Of a stretch of DNA of 8,302 bases, positions 1 to 5,580 are shown piece after piece. Every line of letters starts with the position of its first letter. The first letter of the stretch is position 1. The stretch covers positions 1-8,302 of the forward strand of contig JBILFC010000125.1 of assembly GCA_044351785.1 (NCBI GenBank). The letters run 5' to 3'. A program made the position numbers and the translations under genes. This stretch comes from JAIYCX01 sp044351785 (GTDB lineage: Bacteria > Bdellovibrionota_C > UBA2361 > SZUA-149 > DAOLCO01). The notes beneath the pieces are model-generated. The model worked only from the letters and a program-made list of their open reading frames with translations. It searched no databases and was not told the origin of the DNA.

Positions 1-1160
1 ACGTTTGTGGCATGGATGGTGCTAAGTATGAGGATGCCGCTTAGTGAAGATTCTAGGGCGGTAAGCGCTGTTTCGGAATCTCTAATCTCCGATAGTACTA
101 CAACGTCGGGATCTTGCCGGAGAAGTTTTTTAAGAATATTGTTATAGCTAAGGGAGTTTCTTTCATTTATTTCTATCTGGGTAGCGCCGATAATTTTTCT
201 TTCAACCGGATCTTCTATGGTCATAACATTTCGGCTTTTATTCTTTAAGGCCATTTGAATTAAAGAATAAAGAAGAGTTGATTTACCACTTCCAGTCGGC
301 CCAGAAAGTAGTATTAATCCTCCTTTTTTATGTATCAGGGATCGATATAATGTCTGGTATCTCGGGGGAATATTTAGTGTTTCCAGAAGATTCTGTTCGC
401 TATTAGAATGTTCGTCTAGCATCGGGTGGTATAGGAGGCGAATTGCAAGCTTATTTCCATTTACTGTTGGTAAGCAGGAAATTCTGAGTCTGATTGCAAT
501 AGTATCTAATTGCAGCTCAAACATCCCCTCCTGAGGATGGTCAACTTTAGTTATGTCTAGTTCGCATAGTACTAAGATGTGTCGTAGGAGTTTTTTGTAG
601 GAAGTATTGCTCATTTGATATTTGTGCTGTTCACATAATTCTCCATCCATTCTGAAATTTATATTCGCATAATCCTCACTTGAATTGTCTAGGTGAATAT
701 CTGATGCCTTTTTGCTAATTGCATCTAGGAGGATGTTCTGAAGCAATGTGGGAGCTAGGCTGTTATTCTCTTCTTCTAGAGAAATGAATTTCCTTTTTTT
801 AGTAGCTTGAAGTTCTTCATTTATTTTGAGGCTATTCACTTGGGAATTTAGTCTGAATTTTTGATAAGCAAATGAGATCGCTTTACTTAAGTCCTGCTCC
901 GGGATCTCTCTTAGTATGATGCTTTTATCCGTAATTAATTTGAGGCTTTCTCTTATTTCTATTTCATTACTATTAACTGAACGGCCAATGATGAGGGTTT
1001 CTTCGGGGTTTGTTTTTAGAACGCTGATGGGAAGAATGTTATGAGCTTTCGCGAATTTTAGGGGAATTATGGATATTGCGTTTTCTGAGGAACAAAGGGC
1101 TAGAGAGTGCCAAGTAGGATCTTGCTTATGTATGCTAATTTCTTTTTCTTTCATTTTCAT
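1..1160 (-). CDS. GspE/PilB-family secretion or type IV pilus assembly ATPase (N-terminal part, truncated by window edge)
   Basis: This is a hexameric cytoplasmic ATPase of the type II secretion/type IV pilus family, which would power pseudopilus or pilus assembly at the inner membrane. Translating the minus strand from 1160 gives 386 residues with no stop, so the C-terminus lies left of the window. About residues 30-108 resemble the MshEN/T2SSE N-terminal domain. Then come ASDIHLD (152-158), an Arg-rich stretch ending RMDG, Walker A GPTGSGKST (287-295, Lys293), the Asp box around TIEDPVE (E316), Walker B RQDPDVVVLSEIRD (348-361) and the start of the His box STIHATN (380-386). Family members usually have about 500-560 residues, so roughly 150 are missing. 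An in-frame TAG directly precedes the ATG at 1160. A second ATG two codons later (1154) has better spacing from an upstream AGG, so the start is uncertain by two residues. No secretin, GspF or pilin gene is visible, so GspE and PilB cannot be told apart. Confidence 0.93.
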   Translation of the reverse strand, partial: MKMKEKEISIHKQDPTWHSLALCSSENAISIIPLKFAKAHNILPISVLKTNPEETLIIGRSVNSNEIEIRESLKLITDKSIILREIPEQDLSKAISFAYQKFRLNSQVNSLKINEELQATKKRKFISLEEENNSLAPTLLQNILLDAISKKASDIHLDNSSEDYANINFRMDGELCEQHKYQMSNTSYKKLLRHILVLCELDITKVDHPQEGMFELQLDTIAIRLRISCLPTVNGNKLAIRLLYHPMLDEHSNSEQNLLETLNIPPRYQTLYRSLIHKKGGLILLSGPTGSGKSTLLYSLIQMALKNKSRNVMTIEDPVERKIIGATQIEINERNSLSYNNILKKLLRQDPDVVVLSEIRDSETALTALESSLSGILILSTIHATN

Positions 1161-1364
1161 TGCCTAATAGTTGATTAAAATAATGCCTAAGTGTGGTTTT
1201 TCTTGCGTAAGTATGCGTATTTTATTTATCGCAGAAAGATTTCATAGTGTTCCAGTCGGCAAAGGGCTTGTTTCAACCTGCTATTTTTTGTAAGGTTCGA
1301 TTTGAAAATCGCTTAATTATGTCTAGGTTCTCGTCTTAGATGAATTAGTAAAATTAAAGTCGTT
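1161..1364. other. Divergent intergenic region between the secretion ATPase and the MCE-domain gene
   Basis: This 204-bp gap separates divergently transcribed genes, so promoters for both should lie here. I could not assign a convincing -35/-10 pair on either strand. A weak TAAAAT (1349-1354) lies ten bases before the plus-strand ATG but has no good -35 partner. The inverted repeat CGATTT-GA-AAATCG (1298-1311) is perfect but short and could be an operator or nothing. No short coding region was recognised. Confidence 0.4.
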
Positions 1365-1838
1365 ATGGTTCATGTATTTTTGTTGATTTCTTTATTCTCG
1401 AATTTGAATACTCCGAGCGAAGTGTCGGATCAGCCAGATAGTGAGGTTGCTAAGGTTACTTCATTTGTTGAAGTACGTTTTGACAAGGCTCCACTAGTGA
1501 TCGTGGGAGATCCTGTGCTTTTTAATGGCGCTGTTATCGGAAATATCTCTAAGATTGAATATGATGAGTCAAAGAAGGGCTTAACCAATGTTAGTGTTAG
1601 ATTGAATAATGAAGGCATACCTATGGGTGATTCTTTAGTCGCTTTAGTTGGGTCTGTTAAAACAGCTAGTGGTGATAAGGGTTCTAAAAGGAAGAATTCC
1701 TCTTTAAACTCTTCAAACCGTAGTTTTTTAGAAATTTTGAGTCTGAAGGCTGGTGAAGTTGGAAAAAATGGAGAACCTAAGGTCCTTAAGGGATTTACAA
1801 GTTTTCAAGAATTTTGGGCTTCTAAGTCAGCTATGTAA
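1365..1838 (+). CDS. Short stand-alone MCE-domain (MlaD-like) protein
   Basis: The 157-residue product resembles the MCE domain of MlaD/PqiB/YebT proteins, which form rings in the periplasm that bind or pass phospholipids. Residues about 33-95 carry the typical layout: VRFDKA, then GDPVLFNGAVIGNISKIEY (residues 48-66), then a strand VSVRLNN and an IPMGDS turn. The N-terminus has only a short hydrophobic stretch (about residues 2-12) before a Ser/Asn/Pro-containing linker, so membrane anchoring is possible but weaker than the usual MlaD helix. After the domain comes a Lys/Ser/Asn-rich segment (about 103-118) and an unrecognised tail. An in-frame TGA at 1341 leaves ATG 1365 as the only ordinary start. 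There is no clear Shine-Dalgarno sequence. No MlaE permease, MlaF ATPase or second MCE gene lies next to it, so it may work with partners encoded elsewhere. The family call rests on pattern recognition, not a profile search. Confidence 0.62.
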   Translation: MVHVFLLISLFSNLNTPSEVSDQPDSEVAKVTSFVEVRFDKAPLVIVGDPVLFNGAVIGNISKIEYDESKKGLTNVSVRLNNEGIPMGDSLVALVGSVKTASGDKGSKRKNSSLNSSNRSFLEILSLKAGEVGKNGEPKVLKGFTSFQEFWASKSAM

Positions 1839-1956
1839 TTGCGGAGCGCATTGATTAGTTAATGATTTGAGGTTATTAAGTAGACATAAACAACTTATTT
1901 TTGTTGAATGATTCATGTTCTCCCGGTGGTCCCATAACACTATTAAAATAGCATGT

Positions 1957-1961
1957 GAGGG
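1957..1961 (+). promoter_or_regulatory. Shine-Dalgarno sequence favouring the internal ATG at 1966
   Basis: GAGGG ends four bases before ATG 1966, a good ribosome binding site. The longer reading frame starts at ATG 1915, which has no such sequence upstream. This is the reason for choosing the shorter form of the next gene. Confidence 0.5.
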
Positions 1962-1965
1962 TTAT

Positions 1966-2295
1966 ATGAAGGCTGTAGAGAAAGAAGATAGTATCGCTTC
2001 AATAGAGGAATTAGGTTTAGAGGTTAAAAAGGGCGAAGTTGAGGTGGGGGGGACCTATCCAATATTTGGTATGTTAACTTCTATTGAGGAAATGGAAGAT
2101 GGTAATGTTATTGCGAAGATTAACTATAATATTACTGCGACGATGTTAATTTCTGATCGCTCTCGTTTGGATGTACTTAAGTCTCGAGCATTTGAAACTG
2201 GTATTTTTGTTAGTACCGTGACTGCTAAAGATCCAGATATTATGGTGGATTGTCAGGCGGTAATTTTCGGTAAGCCACAATCCTACAATGCATAA
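1966..2295 (+). CDS. Small protein of unknown function (109 residues, or 126 if started at 1915)
   Basis: I do not recognise this protein. From ATG 1966 it begins with a charged, probably helical stretch (residues 1-22, rich in Glu and Lys). The rest looks like alternating beta strands: GEVEVGGTYPIFGML, NVIAKINYNITATMLI, then a helix-like DRSRLDVLKSRAFE, then GIFVSTVTA and MVDCQAVIFGK. This suggests a small alpha/beta or beta-barrel domain. There is no signal peptide or membrane segment, so a cytoplasmic location is likely. The frame stays open back to ATG 1915, which would add 17 residues including an unusual CCCGGTGG-containing stretch, but only the 1966 start has a good ribosome binding site. 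It lies downstream of the MCE-domain gene with a gap of 76-127 bases, so co-transcription is possible but not shown. It could be a real conserved hypothetical; length, direction and codon use fit its neighbours. Confidence 0.6.
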   Translation: MKAVEKEDSIASIEELGLEVKKGEVEVGGTYPIFGMLTSIEEMEDGNVIAKINYNITATMLISDRSRLDVLKSRAFETGIFVSTVTAKDPDIMVDCQAVIFGKPQSYNA

Positions 2296-2337
2296 TCTAT
2301 AAATGCCTAATCCATAAAGTTCCTTGCCTTTCAAATT

Positions 2338-2376
2338 CATAACGGAATATTGCTAAACTAGCATACTTCCGTTATG
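2338..2376. repeat. Perfect 10-bp inverted repeat with nested 4-5 bp stem (possible terminator or operator)
   Basis: CATAACGGAA (2338-2347) is exactly matched by TTCCGTTATG (2367-2376). Inside, GCTA-AAC-TAGC (2352-2362) can extend the hairpin, separated from the outer stem by a small internal loop. It sits 42 bases after the stop of the unknown small gene and 79 bases before lepB. No run of T follows on either strand, so it is a poor intrinsic terminator. A protein-binding site or an mRNA-stabilising hairpin is equally possible. Confidence 0.6.
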
Positions 2377-2412
2377 AAACATTCGTATTCTTCATTATTT
2401 ATTTACTATCCC

Positions 2413-2441
2413 AGTCTTTTAAGTCTTTCTAGACTTAGACT
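2413..2441 (+). promoter_or_regulatory. Bulged hairpin just upstream of lepB
   Basis: AGTCT (2413-2417) and AAGTCT (2421-2426), separated by TTT, pair with AGACTT (2431-2436) and AGACT (2437-2441) around a TTCT loop. The result is an 11-bp stem with a three-base bulge. Its 3' edge is 14 bases from the lepB ATG, so it occupies the place where a Shine-Dalgarno sequence is expected and none is present. It could control lepB translation if transcribed, or be a repressor site over a promoter. Confidence 0.5.
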
Positions 2442-2443
2442 CA

Positions 2444-2449
2444 TACAAT
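2444..2449 (+). promoter_or_regulatory. Possible -10 element for lepB
   Basis: TACAAT matches the sigma-70 -10 consensus in five of six positions and ends six bases before the lepB ATG. If used, transcription would start at or next to the ATG and give a leaderless message, which would fit the lack of a ribosome binding site. The -35 position (2421-2426, AAGTCT) is a poor match, so confidence is low. Confidence 0.25.
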
Positions 2450-2455
2450 TACATT

Positions 2456-3037
2456 ATGTCAGAAAAAAAAGAAGATCTTAAGAGTGAGTTAAAGAGTATC
2501 GCTATTTTTATAATGTTAGCTCTAGCTTTTAGAGCTTCGATTGTTCAGGCTTATAAAATTCCGTCAGCTTCCATGGAGGATACTTTACAGATAGGTGATC
2601 ATATTTTTGTAAATAAGATCTCTTATGGATTTAGATTGCCATTTATGGAGAAGGCGTTATTTCGTTATGATGCACCTAAGCGGGAAGATATAGTTGTATT
2701 TACTCTTCCAGAAGATCCTTCTATTGATATTATAAAAAGAGTTATTGGAGTTCCTGGTGATGAGGTAGAAGTGAGAGGTACTAAGTTGTATATCAATGGT
2801 TCTGAGTATGATGATAGTCGTTATGCGATTTGGCGTGAGGGTGGTTTAAAAGACTTTGGTCCTATGAAAGTTCCGGAAGGAAGGGTTCTTTTATTGGGTG
2901 ATAATAGAGACCATTCAAGAGATTCTAGATTTTGGAATGATCATTTCTTGGAAATGGATAGAATCGTTGGTAGAGCTTTTGTAATCTGGTGGAATTGGTC
3001 TAATCCTACAGGTAGAATGTTTAGGGTCATTAGGTAG
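2456..3037 (+). CDS. lepB: Signal peptidase I
   Basis: This inner-membrane serine protease cuts signal peptides from proteins exported by Sec or Tat, acting on the periplasmic side. The 193-residue product has a charged cytoplasmic N-terminus, one transmembrane helix (about 14-32), then the S26 family boxes. These are box B PSASMEDTL with catalytic Ser39, box C GDHIFVNKISYG, box D IIKRVIGVPGDEVEV with the general-base Lys94, and box E LLLGDNRDHSRDSR (145-158). All catalytic residues are present. It is much shorter than the E. coli enzyme and has a single membrane helix, a common form. The start at ATG 2456 places the helix correctly, but there is no Shine-Dalgarno sequence, and a hairpin and a candidate -10 lie immediately upstream. 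The ygfZ start follows its stop by five bases, so the two are probably co-transcribed. Confidence 0.97.
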   Translation: MSEKKEDLKSELKSIAIFIMLALAFRASIVQAYKIPSASMEDTLQIGDHIFVNKISYGFRLPFMEKALFRYDAPKREDIVVFTLPEDPSIDIIKRVIGVPGDEVEVRGTKLYINGSEYDDSRYAIWREGGLKDFGPMKVPEGRVLLLGDNRDHSRDSRFWNDHFLEMDRIVGRAFVIWWNWSNPTGRMFRVIR

Positions 3038-3042
3038 TAGTT

Positions 3043-3939
3043 ATGTTTTCAGTTGTTAAGAATGTCTTCTTAGTTCCAGTTTTACTCACTGGTAGGGATG
3101 TAGATAGATACTTTCAGGGTCGAATTACTCAAGATGCTAGAGGTCTTGGTGAAGCTGAGAGCAGACAGGCTTTAATTTTAAGTCCTCAAGGAAAGATAGA
3201 GGGTAAGTTTTCTTTTTCCAAGGTAGCAGAAGGAACTCTTTTGTTAGCTGAGGTTTCAGATAGCTATAGCCTCTTAAATTTTATATCTTCTTTATTTCGA
3301 TTTAAAGTAGCTGATGATGTTGTCGCTACGGATAAGTCTTCAGAATTGGATGTCTATACTCTTTTTTCTTTTGAATCTTTAGACCACACTCAATTTGAGA
3401 AATTAATATCCTTGGGAGTTATTGTTAGGCCATTAAAGAGAGCTAATTTATATTGTGTTGATTTACTTATTCCTAGGACACTCTCCGAAGAAGAGCTTTC
3501 TAAGCACCTTACTTTACAGATCTCTTCTTATAATGATTTTGATTTGCAGAGAATTAAAGCAGGATATCCTTTACTAGGTAGAGACATTTCAGATTCTACC
3601 GTGGCACCTGATATAGATTTAACAGACTATGTTTCTTTTAAAAAAGGATGTTATGCTGGGCAAGAGGTAGTCGAAATGTCTATTGCTAGAGGTAGGCCGA
3701 ATCGGGCATTAGCTAAGCTAACATTGGAGGGAGCTTTGTCAGAGGATTTTGACATGAAGTTCTATGATGAGAGTTTGGAGAACAATGTTGGCTTTATTAC
3801 TTCTCACGCTTTTGATGGTGAAAAGAATGTTACCTATGCTTTAGGATATATTAAGGCAAAATACGAGCCCGTGGAAAGGGCTTATTTTAAGGAAAGCTCC
3901 TCGGTTCTTAATGTGGAAAAAGTATTCAGTAGTATGTGA
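3043..3939 (+). CDS. ygfZ: YgfZ/GcvT-like folate-binding protein (Fe-S cluster assembly or repair)
   Basis: The 298-residue product belongs to the YgfZ branch of the aminomethyltransferase (GcvT) fold. Known members bind folate and help assemble or repair certain iron-sulfur enzymes such as MiaB. The N-terminal part has the expected layout: LLTGRDVDRYFQGRITQD (14-31), then a SPQGKIEGKF turn (47-56). The YgfZ signature follows at SFKKGCYAGQE (198-208), with the functional Cys203. Absence of glycine-cleavage neighbours and presence of this Cys motif separate it from true GcvT. The C-terminal part (about 222-298) is the beta-barrel-like extension, including ALGYI. It starts five bases after lepB with AGG eight bases before its ATG, so it is the second gene of that operon. 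Length is normal for the family. The active-site cysteine, folate-fold motifs and overall layout make the call secure; the exact client enzymes are unknown. Confidence 0.93.
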   Translation: MFSVVKNVFLVPVLLTGRDVDRYFQGRITQDARGLGEAESRQALILSPQGKIEGKFSFSKVAEGTLLLAEVSDSYSLLNFISSLFRFKVADDVVATDKSSELDVYTLFSFESLDHTQFEKLISLGVIVRPLKRANLYCVDLLIPRTLSEEELSKHLTLQISSYNDFDLQRIKAGYPLLGRDISDSTVAPDIDLTDYVSFKKGCYAGQEVVEMSIARGRPNRALAKLTLEGALSEDFDMKFYDESLENNVGFITSHAFDGEKNVTYALGYIKAKYEPVERAYFKESSSVLNVEKVFSSM

Positions 3940-3946
3940 GAAATTA

Positions 3947-3987
3947 TGGCGGAGGGGATTTAGCCCAATCCGCCACAAATCATTTGT
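3947..3987. terminator. Probable bidirectional terminator between convergent ygfZ and the basic 141-residue gene
   Basis: TGGCGGA (3947-3953) pairs with TCCGCCA (3969-3975), with an extra GGG/CCC pairing possible inside. A second small palindrome, ACAAAT-C-ATTTGT (3975-3987), abuts it. The position between two converging genes fits a shared terminator. No strong T run follows the stem on either strand, so it may act with other factors. Confidence 0.55.
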
Positions 3988-4007
3988 AACAACTCAAGGG
4001 TCAATGC

Positions 4008-4433
4008 TTACTTTCGTAAGTCAAGTATTGCAGCGTAACCCTGAACCCCTAATTCCGAGTTTATAAAGCTCCAGTCTACTTCACGTCCAGAGTACTGTTT
4101 TAGTTTACTCCAGAGAGATACTGCCGCATCTCTGATGGCCGTTCTCTGCATCTCTGAAATTTCTCCGCGGACCAAGTAAGCGATTAATTGCTTCTTGTTC
4201 ATCGGTAAATCCTGCAGTAGTTTACCGAGAAGCTCTTCTTCCGTTAATTCCTTTTTTCCTACGACTTTTTGCACGAAGAGGAATTTTAATCCCCTTAAGC
4301 GCGCATTGTAGCGCTCTTCTATCTTTGATGAAACACTAGCCACTACTGGAAGTTTTCTAACGGTAGTGGCATTCTCCTTTTTCTTTGAAATAGAAGTTTT
4401 ACGCCGTTTTGTAGTATTCTTAACGATACTCAA
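4008..4433 (-). CDS. Basic 141-residue protein of unknown function
   Basis: I do not recognise this protein. Residues 1-30 are strongly basic (KRRK at 9-12, KKK at 17-19, RK at 26-27) and look disordered. From about residue 36 the rest appears helical: an IEERYNARLRGLKFLFVQKVV helix spans about 38-58, then TEEELLGKLLQDL, then MNKKQLIAYLVRGEI, then AIRDAAVSLWSKLKQY, and a final domain with GVQGYAAILDL. The basic tail suggests contact with nucleic acid, but that is inference. There is no signal peptide or membrane segment. The start is TTG 4433, supported by AGGAG seven bases upstream, the best ribosome binding site in the window. The gene is alone on its strand, convergent with ygfZ and divergent from the phosphatase gene. 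Its presumed leader contains a 9-bp hairpin. The stop codon lies within a small CTTAC-GAAA-GTAAG hairpin (4007-4020, minus sense). Confidence 0.72.
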   Translation of the reverse strand: MSIVKNTTKRRKTSISKKKENATTVRKLPVVASVSSKIEERYNARLRGLKFLFVQKVVGKKELTEEELLGKLLQDLPMNKKQLIAYLVRGEISEMQRTAIRDAAVSLWSKLKQYSGREVDWSFINSELGVQGYAAILDLRK

Positions 4434-4440
4434 CTTTTTT

Positions 4441-4445
4441 CTCCT
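4441..4445 (-). promoter_or_regulatory. Strong Shine-Dalgarno sequence supporting a TTG start
   Basis: Read on the minus strand this is AGGAG followed by seven bases and TTG 4433. It justifies the non-ATG start of the basic 141-residue gene. Confidence 0.75.
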
Positions 4446-4479
4446 GAAGCATTAACAACAAATGGTTTTAATTCCACGA

Positions 4480-4521
4480 CAAAGGTGGACTCAAAGGACT
4501 AAACCCATCAGCCCACCTTTG
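4480..4521 (-). promoter_or_regulatory. 9-bp hairpin in the presumed leader of the basic 141-residue gene
   Basis: CAAAGGTGG (4480-4488) is perfectly complementary to CCACCTTTG (4513-4521) across a 24-base spacer. The spacer contains a second CAAAGG (4492-4497), so the CCTTTG arm could pair with either copy, making two mutually exclusive hairpins. If the minus-strand gene is transcribed from upstream of 4521, this lies about 47-88 bases ahead of its start codon. No T run follows, so it is not an ordinary terminator. It may be a regulatory leader element or an operator. Confidence 0.45.
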
Positions 4522-4802
4522 CTTAGGAAATGTGCAAACACAAAATTGCCCTAGCAGGAAAAACAAACTCTCGAAAATTAAAAAACCTTATACATACTAA
4601 CTGAATACTAGTGACGATATAGCACTAAATTGGTAGTTTGTCGAGGCGGGGGCTTTTAATCAACCTTCTATTGTTATGTCTAGTAATTTTAAATAGTTGC
4701 AGTTACCTGCTACATTAGTTGGATTTTATCGCTTGTGTTTCTTATTTCAAAAGGATGTGTTGAAAAGGAGAACAGAATTTACTTTTTATTTTGCTAAAAT
4801 TT

Positions 4803-5570
4803 ATGAACAAAGACCTTGAATTAGCTATTAAAGTTCTTACTTCAGCAAATGAACTTCTTCTTAAAAGATTTAAGGGGAGTTTTGAGATTGAAAGTAAGGC
4901 TGGATACGAGATTGTAACTTCCGTTGATAAAGAGTTGGAAGCTTTTATTACCTCGGAATTAAGGAGGGAATCTAGGTATTCTATTCTAGGAGAAGAGTCC
5001 GGTTTAAATTTAGTTAAAGATAGTGAATATACTTGGGTGCTTGATCCTATTGATGGCACTACAAATTTCTCAAGAGGTATTCCTATCTTTGGAATTTCTC
5101 TAGCTTTGATGAAAGGCGAGGAGCTTTATCTCGGAGTTATCAGTAATCCTAATGAAGGAATTGTTTATTATGCTGAAAAAGGGAAGGGGGCTTTTAAGGG
5201 TTCAGAGAGGTTAAAGTTAGATTTTGATTTAAAAAGAGCGCCTATTATTTTTCTAAATAATGGTTATGGAGATGATGCTCACGAGAGATGTAAAGAGCAG
5301 ACAAGAAGAATTTCCAATAGATTTTCTAAAAGAAGTCTTGGAACAACAGTGATTGAACTTGCTTATTTAATAGACGGAAGAGTAGATGCGTTTTTATGTA
5401 GCGGAGATAAGCTTTGGGACTTTGCTGCGGCCTTATTAATAGCAGAAGAAGCCGGGCTAAGTGTTTCGTGTTGGGATGGAAGTCCGTGGAAGTACGGTAG
5501 AGATGATATTATTGTATGTAGGCCAGACTTAAAGGATGAGTTAGTTGGGATTTCTAGCGATTTGATATAG
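4803..5570 (+). CDS. suhB: Inositol-monophosphatase family protein (SuhB-like)
   Basis: This magnesium-dependent phosphatase of the IMPase/FBPase superfamily would act on inositol phosphates or related sugar phosphates in the cytoplasm. Numbered from ATG 4803, the 255-residue product shows the metal-site motif GEES (63-66), DPIDGTTNF (81-89, metal ligands Asp81 and Asp84) and the second signature KLWDFAAALLIAEEAG (203-218, Asp206). Length is typical. A TTG at 4791 would add four residues, but ATG 4803 matches the usual family start. Neither start has a well-placed Shine-Dalgarno sequence. hemW begins ten bases after its stop, so the two form a probable operon. The gene symbol denotes the family: SuhB, CysQ and histidinol-phosphate phosphatase paralogues share these motifs, and the true substrate cannot be read from the sequence. 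Confidence 0.88.
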   Translation: MNKDLELAIKVLTSANELLLKRFKGSFEIESKAGYEIVTSVDKELEAFITSELRRESRYSILGEESGLNLVKDSEYTWVLDPIDGTTNFSRGIPIFGISLALMKGEELYLGVISNPNEGIVYYAEKGKGAFKGSERLKLDFDLKRAPIIFLNNGYGDDAHERCKEQTRRISNRFSKRSLGTTVIELAYLIDGRVDAFLCSGDKLWDFAAALLIAEEAGLSVSCWDGSPWKYGRDDIIVCRPDLKDELVGISSDLI

Positions 5571-5580
5571 ATTGTGAGGG

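Larger units (their letters stand above)
4434..4802. other. Long divergent intergenic region with structured leader
   Basis: This 369-bp stretch lies between the basic 141-residue gene (minus) and the phosphatase gene (plus), so both promoters should be here. It holds the minus-strand ribosome binding site, the 9-bp inverted repeat at 4480-4521, a weak TAGTG/CACTA repeat (near 4610-4630) and a G-rich block (near 4643-4653). A GGAG at 4767-4770 is too far (32 bases) from ATG 4803 to serve it. I found no tRNA, no recognisable riboswitch and no convincing promoter pair. A small RNA cannot be excluded. Confidence 0.5.

Noticed and set aside
289..1260. The 11-base match TTCCAGTCGGC near 290-300 and 1250-1260
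   Set aside because: An 11-mer repeat is expected by chance in a window this size, and the first copy simply encodes the Walker A loop.
1430..2340. Minus-strand open frames at 1430-1618 and 2146-2340
   Set aside because: They are antisense to better supported plus-strand genes and show no recognisable motifs or start signals.
4434..4802. A known riboswitch, 6S RNA or SRP RNA in the long intergenic region
   Set aside because: I could not match any conserved core of these RNAs on either strand; only simple hairpins are visible.
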